DNA of 64,000 bases from Telopea speciosissima (taxonomy: Eukaryota > Streptophyta > Magnoliopsida > Proteales > Proteaceae): the NCBI RefSeq assembly GCF_018873765.1, contig NC_057919.1, positions 69,124,984 to 69,188,983 of the forward strand, in the 5' to 3' direction. Shown here one piece after another: positions 46,922-58,249 of this stretch. The translations under genes were made by a program, and so were the position numbers. Positions within the stretch are counted from its first letter, which is position 1, and each line of letters begins with the position of its first letter. The notes beneath the pieces are model-generated. The model saw only the letters and a list, made by a program, of their open reading frames with translations, was not told the DNA's origin and did no database searches.

Positions 46922-49098
46922 CTTCTCCCCTCCCCCGATCTCTGTTCCTTCTTTGTCTCTCAATTCTGCCCTCTTTTTTTCTTTGTGGGATTGATATACA
47001 AAAAGATCTATGAGACAATGCTGATGTTTGTGAAGAACAAACTAGTGACTTTTCTCCTAATAAAAACCTGAAGATTTGCATCCTGCCTCACATAATGTGA
47101 GAAGATTCTACAAGGTTTAAAAGAACAACATATATGAATAGGAGATCATAGAGGGATGGGGCATGCATTTTCAATTCCCTTCCTCTTGCAACTATCATTT
47201 TAACTTTCGTGGTTCGAAAGTTTGTGATGTAATTTATGTGATTCACTACATAGAAACAGTTTCCAAAGGTAAGAACACAATCAAGCATTCTACTCAGAAC
47301 TGTTAAGCAAGGCATCATGTGTATTTGTTGTCATGCTTTATTCATTGGATGGTTTGATAAACTTTTTATATTCCTTTGGGATGCCGATGCTCATGATAAA
47401 GATAAGAAACAAATGAATCCAAGAACAATTTGTCTATCCTAAATTACTCAACATGTTTGGTAACATCAACCATGAATGTACAAGAACCACCCAAGTGTGT
47501 ACCTAAAAAAAAAGGGAATATTTCAAGCATGTTTATGGTAGATGCAAACACGGAGATATTGAGGGTATGCTTAACAACAAACGCAATAGTTTATGCTTGT
47601 ACAATGCTAGATATACACTAAGATGACACTTTGTTTCTTTTTAAGTGTTCATGCTCTCTCTAAGATTTTACACTTTTTACAGGTGACATACATGGACAGT
47701 ACCAAGACCTTTTGAGACTCTTTGAAAATGGTGGCTTCCCCCCTACTGCAAACTATCTTTTTCTTGGGGATTATGTGGATCGTGGAAAGCAAAGCTTAGA
47801 GACTATATGTTTGCTTCTAGCCTACAAAGTGAGGTATCCTAACAATATCTTTCTTCTCAGGGGGAACCATGAAGATGCAAAAATTAACAGAATCTATGGC
47901 TTTTATGATGAATGTAAAAGGAGGTTTAACGTCCGACTATGGAAGATTTTCACTGATTGCTTTAATTGTTTGCCTTCGGCTGCACTCATTGATGAAAAGA
48001 TACTTTGCATGCATGGAGGTATCTCACCTGAGTTGGATAATGTGAATCAAATAAATAACATTACAAGGCCTACTGAGATTCCAGATAATGGTCTCCTTTG
48101 TGATTTGCTTTGGTCTGATCCTGATCCCAATATTGAGGGTTGGGCAGACAGTGATCGAGGTGTGTCATGTACGTTTGGAGCTGACAAGGTTGAAGAGTTT
48201 TTGGAGAAGAATGATCTTGATCTCATATGCCGAGGCCATCAGGTTTGCACCCTTCTACCCGTCTTTTAAATTGAATTGTCAACGGAAGCCTCAGGTCACA
48301 ATGAGTTGGTTGAATTTTGTCAGTGGCATAATCATTTCTCCTCTCCCTTACCTCTTTTTCTTTTTCCTGCAAGACTAGTTGAGCAATCTCCTGAATAAAA
48401 CAATCTTACACATCGACCTTCTTTTATATTCTCTTTGGTTGTTCAGAGGAATATATTGGACTTGATGGTATTATCATGTAATGATGCTTGGTTTTGTCAT
48501 AGATCTTCTAAGTATTATAAATTGAATACTAAGTTTCATTGTCCATCCTTCAATGTTGAATATATATGACACTAATATGTATTGGGCTATGGTCATTATT
48601 ATAATGTTAACTATGGCTGACTCCCCCTTGTTCAACTGGTTCATATTAAATTTTAAAATTATCCTGCAGGTGGTGGAGGATGGGTTTGAGTTCTTTGCGA
48701 GGCAAAGATTAGTCACAATATTTTCAGCTCCAAACTATGGTGGGGAATTCGATAATGCAGGTGCTTTATTGAGTGTGGATGAAGCTTTAATGTGTTCTTT
48801 TGAAATCTTGAAACCAGTTGAAAACAAACCAGTTGAAAATAAGCCAGTTGAAAACAAACCAGCTGAAAACAAGCCAGTTGAAAACAAACCAATTGAAAGC
48901 AATCTAGCATCATGCAGTTCTAATACATCAGGATTGACTCTTAAGAAGGTATACATTTTGGTATCATCTTTCGTACGTGATTGATCAACTATTTTCTAAT
49001 CTGCAAATTTTGACATTAAAAGGGCTTTATTTTCTTTTGTATTGATTTGCATGTGATGACAGGTTCTCCTATCAACGGGTTCTCCTGATTTTCGCTGA
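46692..49098 (+). CDS. Serine/threonine protein phosphatase PP1 catalytic subunit (TOPP-type)
   Basis: Exons 46692-46881, 47683-48242, 48670-48948 and 49063-49098 join in phase to 354 residues. The introns are GT-AG. The metal-dependent phosphatase core is complete: [24 protein letters not shown], the WSDPDP...DRGVSCTFG segment, CRGHQVVEDG and SAPNY. All catalytic and metal-binding Asp, His, Asn and Arg residues I can place are kept. PP1 dephosphorylates Ser/Thr residues as a holoenzyme with regulatory subunits in nucleus and cytoplasm. Unusual points: GNHED for GNHEC, CRGHQ for [14 protein letters not shown] for YCGEFDNAG, and a tail of six PVENK-type pentapeptides followed by a short fourth exon ([11 protein letters not shown]). 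Start chosen at the first ATG of the frame; a second ATG at 46713 is possible. Divergent but apparently intact. Confidence 0.9.
46889..46917. repeat. (CT)n microsatellite in PP1 intron 1
   Basis: Pure CT run beginning eight bases after the exon 1 donor. Confidence 0.9.
48814..48903 (+). repeat. 15-bp in-frame minisatellite in PP1 exon 3
   Basis: Six units of ccagttgaaaacaaa or close variants, each encoding Pro-Val-Glu-Asn-Lys (with PAENK and PIESN variants). Being a multiple of three, copy-number change would not break the frame. Confidence 0.95.
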
Positions 49099-49299
49099 GC
49101 AGCTCCCAAAAAGTCGAAAGGTTTGACATGTGACATTTGGTGGCCTTTGAAGATTTGATTCATTAATCCAAAGGGATGTTTCTTGGGACCTTGGTTTTGT
49201 TGTAGTTTGATTTTTTTTTTTTTTTTTTTTGTTCCTTTGATGCTTTTCGTCTGTATCAGCATCAATAAAAAACTCATGAAATTAAAGCATGTCAATGAT

Positions 49300-50649
49300 T
49301 CAAGCCTGCATAAGAGCAGTATTGTAGTACACCATCTGTAAATTAACAGGGCACAATAGCCTCTGTACAGGAACTGAGAGGGGCATCATAGTTTATTTCA
49401 GAAGGCCTTTCCTAAATCAAAGGATGTGTCATTGTAGTTGTCTGCAGCTTATACTAGTCTTCAAAGTGGTTGACTAAAATATGCTCAGAAATCGACAAGT
49501 CCATGATATGTATTGTATAAGGTTCTGAAAATTCAAGTAATGAAGGGATGGTTATAGTTAAAAATCCACTTCATACTAAATTTCTGCATATTATAGTGGA
49601 TGTGTTACTGAATTTGTTAGTATTTTTGTGTGCAAAGAGTAATTTTTTGAGAGCTAGAGGCTGAAATAGCCAATCCTTACAGCAAATTCCACCTCTGTGG
49701 GAGGGAAGAGGAAAATGTTTGACCCAAAAACAATTACAGTCCATTTGGCAACTTCATGAGTAGCTGCTTGGTTAATAGAATATGGGATATTGAGAATGTA
49801 AATTGATCAACAACATCTAATGTCTGCCAATACAGGACTGGTCTCAAGTTGTCATATTGTTTCTCTTGGGCAGCTTCAAGAATCGATGAGTCGCAAGGAC
49901 TGAACAAAGTGGCCTGCGATAATAGCTTTAGGCACACCTAGGGGAGAGACTGATTGAATCAACTATCAAAGTTCTTTGTTCTTTGGTTAGAAGAGGATAT
50001 TGGGTTACTCCTAATAGTCTATTTCGAAGGATCAGCCTGTGGAATCTATGCTTGTATAATGCTTGAGACCAATTCATTCAAGCCTTCATATAACCCATCC
50101 ATTTTCTACTCAATAGAATGCCAGTTTAAATAATGTAAAATTGCTATACCTAATTGATGATTTCCAGTCGAGGAGAATGTTTCCTACATGGATTGCCCCA
50201 AATATCTACATTGTAGCAAATGATGCCTAAATTTTGTAGGAAAGAAAAGCTCCAAGGTCCCCAGTCCATATGTCAAGTTTCAGACAATCAATCAAAGTAC
50301 AATAAACATGTAGAGACATACATGGGTATGAATACAAATACAATCGAGGGTATTCAATAATTAAGCTTTTAAATTTACCATGTGACTAATCTAGACCATG
50401 TCCTCAATACAGAAATCGGAATTTCCATATCATATGTCTGTGTAGTATAAGAAAGGTAGACATTAAAGGCCTTATAAATGAATTTTTGGCTTCCACGAAA
50501 ACACACAAATTTGTTTTACCTATTTAAGGTGCTAGAATCTTTTTAAAATGTGGTAGACTACTTGTGTCATATCACGAATTGATTTGAAGAAATCTCCAAG
50601 TCTCCAACATCACACTTCATACATGGGCGACATTCTGGAATAAAGTCTA
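49300..50649. other. Non-coding interval between PP1 and its pseudocopy
   Basis: No recognisable coding sequence or TE terminus; ORFs are short and random-looking. Confidence 0.6.
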
Positions 50650-51360
50650 TCTGAACATTACAAGGCCTACTACTGAGATTCCAGATAATAGTCTCCTTTG
50701 TGATTTGCTTTAGTTTGATCCTGGTCCCCATATTGAGGGCTAGGTTGAGAGTGATCAAGGCGTGTCATGTACGTTTGGAGCTAATAGGGTTGATGAATTT
50801 TTGGAGAAGAATGATCTTGATCTCATATGCCCATCAGGTTTGCACCCTTCTACCAATATTTTAAATTGAACTTTCAGCGGAAGCCTTAGGTCCCAATTAG
50901 TCGATTGAAATCTATTAGTGACATAATCATTTCTCCCCCCCCCCCCCCCCGCGGCCCTGGACATAGATCATCTGCACGAACCAACATGTAAACGTACAGG
51001 TGAGACCCAGTCACATTTTAATTTTGTTTCCATAAAAACTCCTCCTCCCCTTGTAAATGGCAAGAATAGGACAGGTGGTTGGCTCTCACATGTACGATCA
51101 CCTGTTGGTATGTACAGAGGAACCGAACTCCCCCGTCCCCACCTCTTTTGGTTTGAAATGCAACTTTTTGTAGCCTTCGAAGACTTGATTCATTAATCCA
51201 AAAGGATGTTTCTTAGGAGCATGGTTTGCTGTGGTATGTATGATTTTTTTTTATTTTTTTTGGGGGGGGGGGGGGGGGGGGGGGGGTGTACTTTGATGTT
51301 TTTCGTCTAGATCAGCATCAATAAAGAACGCGCATAAAAAATCAAAGCTTGACAATGATT
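50650..51360 (+). pseudogene. Partial tandem pseudocopy of the PP1 gene
   Basis: 50655-50932 matches the end of PP1 exon 2 and start of intron 2 (48058-48340). About 51150-51355 matches the PP1 3' region (49140-49300). Exon 3, exon 4 and most of intron 2 are replaced by about 200 bp of other sequence. The exon portion has stops (tttgctttag for the tryptophan of LLWSDP; ggctaggttgag), an added act triplet, and loss of the CRGHQ codons. It carries a C16 run at 50935-50950 and a G25 run at 51262-51286. The G run takes the place of a T run in the parent. Clearly non-functional. Confidence 0.88.
51262..51286. repeat. Homopolymer of 25 G
   Basis: Uninterrupted G run directly after a T-rich stretch, within the PP1 pseudocopy. 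Its length may be affected by sequencing or assembly error. Confidence 0.85.
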
Positions 51361-51749
51361 TGAAAAATAAAACAGAAAATTCCATTCCTTAAATTCCTAT
51401 CAGAGTTATTTCATTGGAAGTTAACTAAAATTTAATATTGCTTTGGAGTTCATGATATCATATCATGCCCATTATATGTATATATATTACCAGGGCCATC
51501 AGGGACAGATAGAAAATATAGTTCTTATTAAGTTATGATAGTACTAGATTGATACAGTGTTGAATCAAGGCACACACTTCAGGGAGATGGAGATAGAAGG
51601 CTAAACCCTGATTTATATTGTACACTTTGGAACAGTAAAACGAAGAGCTTATAGCTGAAATGCCGCTGATGCTTGGCTTATTCATGGGGTGATAGTAGTT
51701 GGTAGCAGTAACAGAGTAAATACCCACTGAGGGTACTACTTTGAATTGG

Positions 51750-52310
51750 CTAAGTGATGGGAAGGAAACTGAAACCAGCAGGGATGAGATCGGAAATGCC
51801 GAGGCCACCAAGGACTCCACTTACAAGATTTAAGCCTGATTGGAGAATTCCACCGGCCGGCAGGGTGGCGTTGCAAGTGACGGGTGCGGCATTGACAACT
51901 ATATTGCAATTGCTGAGGAGAGACAATAGAAGGGATTCTGTTGCACCCAACTTCATTGAGAATGATCCTGAAGAATTGGTAGTTGTACTGGACACCACAT
52001 TTCTACCTCTACATTGCAATTGAACCGGAGCATCTGCAGCAAATATCCAAAACCACAAGCTGTTAAGGTTAGGATTTCTGGTCATGGTTCATGAACTGAT
52101 TAGACTTGAATACTTAATTGAGAATACTGTGGTTGCTGCACCATTGACACCAATATTGCCATTGGCAGTGCAATACACAGTCCCTTGAATGCGGGTAAAT
52201 CCAAGGAGGTTCCGAAGTCCCCCAAGTTGAGCTTCAGCTGGTGGGATTGCCAATAGACCAGAAACCAGCAGGGAATAAACAATTAGAAGAGGTTTCAAAT
52301 TCAAGGCCAT
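51750..52310 (-). CDS. Secreted Ole e 1-like / phylloplanin-like protein
   Basis: Exon 1 starts at ATG 52310. Exon 2 is 52033-51750 after a TGCAG acceptor. The phase requires exon 1 to end one base into a codon, so the donor is probably 52106/52105 (162 residues) or 52097/52096 (165). Residues 1-28 form a clear signal peptide (hydrophobic LLIVYSLLVSGLLAI, cleavage near PAEA/QLGG). The mature part has IQGTVYCTANGNIGV, NAPVQLQC, a TTTNSSGSFSM segment, SLLSNCNIVV, PVTCNATLP and the family-like end IPAGFSFLP. This fits the pollen Ole e 1/extensin-like family, closest in style to phylloplanins, secreted surface proteins linked to pathogen inhibition. Start chosen because an upstream in-frame ATG (52382) lies only about 16 nt after the TATA box. 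Confidence 0.8.
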
Positions 52311-52397
52311 GGCTTCCTGCTTCACTACAAGAATGTGTGTTCTAAGGAGTCTCAAGCTAAGCTTTGATTGCCAAAATTTCATTGGGGGTGTTACTAC

Positions 52398-52404
52398 TTA
52401 TATA
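52398..52404 (-). promoter_or_regulatory. TATA box of the phylloplanin-like gene
   Basis: TATATAA on the minus strand, about 88 nt upstream of the chosen ATG. Predicted transcription start is near 52367-52372, which excludes the ATG at 52382. Confidence 0.65.
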
Positions 52405-52760
52405 GGGATGGAAAGGGATCATATTCCATTATTAATGGAACAAACCTGCAGGGAATTCCAAACCACTAAGTGCAGAGGAACTGGCTATCTAGCTACTCTA
52501 TTCTATCCTCTGGCTACAATGTCGCCCGACTTGCTTGTCAGTTGCGTCATCACCATGCACGCCACGGCAGCACCTTTGTGGGCATTACCCTTGAGGCACC
52601 TTCTATATATCCAATTCTTTCCTAATCTCTGCAAGCATGCTTTGGCTCTTCTGCACATAACCAAGAGTCAGAAGAGGGTTCTTGCCTACTTACTCGGCAT
52701 CTTTTTGAAGCTACAGATGTGAGATTAGGAGAGTGGGGGACTCTTTTCTTTTGAGGCCTT

Positions 52761-52805
52761 GACAATATGCCATAGTCTTTACCAAAAAAAGACAATATGC
52801 CATAG
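52761..52805. mobile_element. 15-bp insertion with 15-bp target duplication
   Basis: gacaatatgccatag (52761-52775) and its exact repeat (52791-52805) flank tctttaccaaaaaaa. An A-ended insert between perfect 15-bp duplications is the signature of target-primed reverse transcription, here truncated to almost nothing. Confidence 0.6.
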
Positions 52806-54290
52806 AGATGTGGTTCAATATTGGTACAGCCAGGCCTAGGTATACAAAAGTTTGTGGTCCATTCAAGGGTTCTTTTTGTTGTGTTCTAATCCTCAACTTT
52901 GACAAATGCAAAGGTTAAGCATAGGCAGAAAGGGATCAGATTTCTTCATTCCTATTCATCCTATGAGGGGCTTCCCCTAGGTTGCAATGGCTGCCTACCT
53001 AATGAAAACAGGACTTACATTGGGTTCTGACCACCTATTAAACTTTGAGTAGAGCATGTGGAGTGCGGCTCAGGTTCACGTACTAGAACCATCTCCTACG
53101 TGATATCAGTGAGTTGTGGTGAACACTGGAGTAGGTAGGATATTTATTTTGGGGAGATGATTTTTCGAGACTGTGTTACGTACTTATGCATTCTAAGTCG
53201 ATGATGCATTCGAAGATATTATACCAAACATAAGCCTTAATTTCAAGTACACTACGATTTTAGTGTTGAAATCCAAGCTGAGAAGTACAAGTAAAATTTT
53301 TGACATGGAAAAAACTATTTTTTAGGACAAAAAAATTTATTCATTTCAATTGTGATGTATTCATAGTTGGCAAGACACACGATTTTGTTAACCACGAAAT
53401 GAAATTTGACTAATTATCGTAAACGTCACCAACCAAGTCTTCTGAACTAAGGAATGTGCGGTTTTGTTCAGCTCTTCTGAAACTTACAATCATGGAAACT
53501 TACTTCATTAAGAATATGATATTCTTGGAGCAATTTTTTCAACAGCTGAAAAGTGATTAGATATTGAATGCCCTCTTGCAGCAGCAAGGTTACTAGTTCC
53601 TCTTGCTCATGGACTGGTCTCTACAGTCTCTGATGAGTTGGGCAATGCTAGCTAGGTGCAAATTCAATTTGCTTATGAAAACAGATTATATGTCAAACTG
53701 TTTTAGAATGCTCATTAACGGCTAGATTCCCCTTTCAAACTGCTTTCAGACTTCAGAGTTTCTCCAAGCATTAGCTGTTGGACTGGGATCGATAATTAAA
53801 AAGTCTTCGATAAAAATTATCAAATCAATCTATTTCTTTTATCCCATGAAGAAAGGAAACTATCTCATACCCGAATATGCAGAATAATTGATTCGAGTTC
53901 TTTTGTATCTCAAGATTACCAAACAATTAAATTGTTAACAAAAAGAAATTAACAATTTTAGGGCTGATCTAAGCCTGGTTGATTTCGATCCGATTGATCC
54001 AATTCTCAATTTGCTTATAATATTGCTTGTTTATGTTGGATCACTTCGTCCCCATATCTAAATTTGAAAAGTTTGATTTTAATATGTCCAATCCGAATTA
54101 GATTGCAATTGACTGGAATCGGTCTAGAATCAGTCTCCAATATGCCGGATCAGCTAGGATCAAACAGAACCCTAGAGAAATAATTACGAAGAGGCCACTT
54201 TGAAGTGGCTTGACTTGGGATCGGGCTTGACCGATTCTGATTTGATTCCATTTTTTAAAAGAGTCTTAACTTGTAACTTGTACGAGAAGG
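52806..54290. other. Non-coding interval
   Basis: A+T-rich with no recognisable gene. About 53950-54250 has gatccgattgatcc-type motifs reminiscent of degenerate repeats. Confidence 0.5.
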
Positions 54291-54294
54291 GAAC

Positions 54295-54440
54295 ATGTTG
54301 ACACCAAAAGCTAGATGCATCTTGCATTGTTTGCAGCAAGCGATGGCAAAAGGGTATCAAAGAATAGAGATTTGGGATGACAACGGTGAATTAATTAAGT
54401 GGTTGAATCAGGGTAACATCGGTTGGCCTTCGGACTTGTT
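54295..54440 (+). pseudogene. RNase H-like LINE fragment
   Basis: The frame encodes ILHCLQQAMAKGYQRIEIW, then DDNGELIKWLNQGN and GWPSDL, the pattern of an RVT_3 RNase H domain in plant LINEs. Only this about 50-residue piece is present. Confidence 0.5.
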
Positions 54441-54504
54441 TAAAATTATATTAACAATTTCGTCTTTTTCTTTGATGATGGATGTAACTATATACATCTC
54501 TTAA

Positions 54505-55776
54505 GGATGCATATTTTGTGTTAGTAGACGATAGGGTGGCCCCAAAAAGGCTAGGTCGTCTAAGTTAACAAATAATTTAGAGGATGATTTATCTAACTTC
54601 GTTTTTAGTTAACTTTTTACTTGAGAAAAGGATCATGTGCCTCCCTTTATTAGTACATATTCCTTATTACCCTTCTCATATAAAAAATAGTAGGGTCCAC
54701 ACTGACACACCATCTCCTGTTCTGACCATGTGGGTCCACATATGTTTAATACCATTTTCCAATCCCTCATTGGTATAACATGCTGATTTTCTTATACTGC
54801 CCTTGGAAGAAACCACATCTTTCTCTCTTTTATTATCCACAAAAAGAAAAAACATTGAATCTCTTATGTAAAAAATGTTTCATGTGGGAGAATATACCAG
54901 TACCACCCACACCCAGACACGGGGGGTTAAATGACCCCCGAAAGGTGGAAATGACTACCTGCTTGATGCTTCTGTGCGGACTCCTATTACGCACCCCCAA
55001 AATAAACACTTCACAATCTTTTTTATGTACAATTTGACCTCTCACATATCCTCTTATACAATTCCTCATCTCAGGAAATTAATTTCTAGTTTTTATTTTT
55101 ATTTTTTAAAGAAACAGAAGCTCCTTATGCGCAGAAACATGCGACCCATTTGTTTGTCTTAATTTTTCTGATCTACTATGGTAGGAGATTAGCATAAACC
55201 AACCCATTCTTGTCTCATAACGAAGTTCTACTTTCATTATGATATTCCATTTTGTGCATCAGCTAGTCATTAGCCACCTGACCCGCATCATCAAATCCAT
55301 TGCCTTAATATTGTGGTGTCCTTAGTTGGCTTTCAGTTTGGGAGAAGCAAAGCAATAAGTGCTTTCTTAACCCCCTTTTTTCCCAAAGAAATTTGGCACA
55401 CACTTGTAAAAGAATGAGAAAAGTATTCAGACAAAAACAAATCGTAGAACTTCATTGGATGATTTTATAATCTGATCAGTTTTTCTTTATTGACAGATTC
55501 TAAAAACAAGAAGAACTTTGTGCTTGTCCTACAATGCTTTATGAAATTATATCAGTGGAAGGAAACATACAATGTATAAAAAGCTTGCAGTCTGGACATA
55601 GTTAGTGTCAAATGACACATTTTCTTGAACCAAAATTGAAAAATTAAGCTCTTAATTAATCACCGATACTGTGTAAGAAAACAACACTATAGATGATAAT
55701 GAAAGATTGTAAGGCTAACCGATAAATTAACAGAGGAAATGTTTGCGGAGTGTCACAAAAGATCTCGGTGTCTTCT
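54505..55776. other. Non-coding interval
   Basis: Contains the repeat-like segment at about 54868-55010 (cacccagacacggggggtt) related to 8480-8660. No gene recognised. 55500-55776 may be the 3' flank of the exon-like region that follows. Confidence 0.45.
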
Positions 55777-56003
55777 TCACTTCCTTTTCCGTTGACTAGT
55801 TGGAGTCGGCTGCTGGCTCATCTTAGCTTCCAGTCTCTTAGCAGTGCGAAGAATTGCTGCTTGCTTTTGGTGCTTGTTGTGGCTCTTCCTTTTGCTGCAC
55901 AAACAAGCATAGGCATATAAGGAAAACATAAAACTGATTTAAATAAAAAACAAGACAGGTAAAGCTTCATCTCCAGCTTTTTCAAAGAACTGAAGGAACT
56001 TAT
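55777..56003 (-). other. Possible last two exons of an unidentified minus-strand gene
   Basis: After a TGTGCAG acceptor, the segment from 56003 encodes KFLQFFEKAGDEALP before an intron-like stretch. After a second TGTGCAG acceptor, the segment from 55894 can be read two ways: a basic frame KRKSHNKHQKQAAILRTAKRLEAKMSQQ...SQRKRK ending at 55777, or QKEEPQQAPKASSNSSHC. The donor between them is weak (GTCTTG), and phase favours the second reading. No upstream exon was found; (TA)n and copia sequences lie beyond. I do not recognise the protein. Confidence 0.3.
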
Positions 56004-56056
56004 CTGCACAAAAAGGGTAACAGTTCAATGATTGTAAGATAAACAATATAGAGGAC

Positions 56057-56059
<3 letters not shown>

Positions 56060-56114
<55 letters not shown>
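56060..56114. repeat. Compound (TA)n(GA)n microsatellite
   Basis: TA run at 56060-56094 passing directly into a GA run at 56095-56114. Confidence 0.95.
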
Positions 56115-57467
56115 TGAATCACAAATACCCACAGACATTCACAATAGTAGTGCCATCAATCTAATTGAATTGTAAAACAATATTCAGTAGATTTGAACTG
56201 CATTCTAAATCATCTGATTAAAAAACGGAAAGAAAATCGTCCAAAATGAAAAAGAAGAAAACTTTACCCATCAATGAAAAGATTAGCATCACCTTTTAGT
56301 CAGTCAATGAAATATAATCTCATAAAGTGAGGCTCAGTTGTATGGAAACAAAACATTTAATTTAGTAAAAATTTTATATCACCACCAACATAAACAGCTT
56401 GTTGACTAGGTACGCAAATTTCACAAGCATCAGCTCTATGACTCAAACAAGGGTGAAACCAAATGTAGGACAATTTTGACAAGTCAAACTTCAAACCTCT
56501 AGACAAACATTATCAATATCATTTTAATCATCTACAGTATATATCATTGCATAAAGTGCCTCTGATTCTGTAAGAAAACAAAGCATCTGATTTCGGAAAA
56601 TTTTATATCATCACCATCTTAAACAACTAGTAATGGAAGAAAATTATGCAAGTGATGCAGATTCAAGGTTCCAATTGCAATATGCTTGCAGGAAGAAGAA
56701 GACCAGGCTTGCAGGAGGGAAGAAGACCAGGCTTACCAGAGTAGCCTGCGGTTTGGTCTGGTTTCCTTTTGAACCAATTTTTAGTTCAGTCCAGACCATA
56801 CGGTTGGTGTTTTCTGGTTCTCCTCAAAACCAGAGTCTTGGGGCTATTTATGTTTTATTTCTTTTCATTTTATAGTTTACAGAAGGCCGGAATAGCAGCT
56901 ATAAGTTCCAGTCATTTTTTGTCACTATAAAATTTTAATTTAAGAGTTCTATTGTGATAGGATTTCTCCTTAGCCTACGCATCTAATTCCGTTACCTCTT
57001 AGTTCTATAAATAAATAGAAGGGGTTAGTATACCCCCCCTACCCCCCCCCCCCCCCAAAAAAAAAAAAAAAAAAAACGATTTTGAAGTTCAGCATGTAAG
57101 AATTTCCAAAGTTGAAATTAATGGGCTTAATTAATTATTGCGCCTGGTCCATATGCTGGTTCAAGCGTGTCACCCGGTTATTGAGATGAGCCAAGCCCAA
57201 ACGGGTTTGGACCAGCCAGAAAACGATTTCGTCTCGGTTTCGACCATATCTTGGTCGAAACCTAGGACTTTGTCCAGGCTAACTCGAACCTTGGTTTCGA
57301 GGCCCGAAAGTTGTTTTTTCGCCTTAATTCTTATTGCGTTGCCTATTTTTTACATTTTAAACTCAATCCATGCATTAGTTTCACATAGAGAACACTAAAA
57401 AAATTACTTGTGGTTTTGATCCAAGTTTGATAGTGTATATTGTTCTTGGACATGGTATCGAATGAGG
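56115..57467. other. Non-coding interval
   Basis: Contains a short direct repeat (gaagaagaccaggcttgcag / gaagaagaccaggcttacca at about 56692 and 56716) and a C run followed by an A run at about 57043-57077. No gene recognised. Confidence 0.5.
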
Positions 57468-57609
57468 TTTGACCGGAACATAACTCCTTCACTATAAATG
57501 AGATTTAAGCAATCTTGAATTTATTAGAAAGCTTTGTTTTTATAGTTTTCCAACAAGTCCAAGATTGCTTAAATCTGATTTATATTGAAGGAGTTATGTA
57601 CCGGTCAAA
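57468..57609. repeat. 50-bp inverted repeat (hairpin)
   Basis: 57468-57517 (tttgaccggaacataactcc ... agcaatcttg) is inverted at 57560-57609 with about three mismatches. The loop is 42 nt. Non-coding; could be a fold-back MITE core or a small-RNA-type hairpin. Confidence 0.85.
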
Positions 57610-57915
57610 ATTAATTCGGTGTGCGCGAATGCTGTCAAAATCGCTCTGAAAGACAATATTTTTTTGGACATCAAAACAAATGAATATTTTACCGCACTTT
57701 TGGCTTTTAGCAATGTTTTACCATATTAAGATTTATGGAATTTTTAGATTTGAGAAAAACCTCAACATTAGAAAGTTGAAAATAGCACCTATAGTCGAAA
57801 ATTCAGTTTTTGTTCTTGAACTGGGGGGTTGATTTTTTTTCCTTTTGGAATTTGATTTTTTAACTATTTTTATTGGATTCAAATATGGGGTATTTGCTTA
57901 TTTATGAATAATATC

Positions 57916-58236
57916 TGTTGAAATAGGCTGCTTACCCGACCTAGTTTGATTAGGATTAGTTCTACTAGTCCTAACTGATTAGGATTAGTCCTAGTCATGT
58001 TAGGAGTAGTACTAGTCAGATTAGATTCTTTTCTTTTCTTTTATTTTTATTGTTTTACCCTCAGCCGAGTCCTATTCTGGCATTCCTAGTTGTATTAGGA
58101 ATTCCTAGTAGGACTAGGACTGAGGTGTTATTATTCCTATTTGTACTTTGATCAGATTTACTTCAAGTTATTATAAATAAAGGGGCTTGGGTGATCGATT
58201 CTAATCACTCAAGCATTCATATCAAAGCTGTTTACA
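57916..58236 (+). repeat. Ty1/copia 5' LTR (321 bp)
   Basis: Starts TGTTGAAATAGG and ends TTTACA, followed immediately by a primer-binding site. TATAAATA lies at 58172-58179. The flanking five bases on the left are atatc (57911-57915). The interior has repeated gattaggattagt motifs. The partner 3' LTR is not in the window. Confidence 0.8.
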
Positions 58237-58249
58237 TGGTATCAGAGCC
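58237..58249 (+). promoter_or_regulatory. Primer-binding site for initiator tRNA-Met
   Basis: TGGTATCAGAGCC directly after the LTR, the standard complement of plant initiator tRNA-Met 3' end used by copia elements. Confidence 0.9.
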
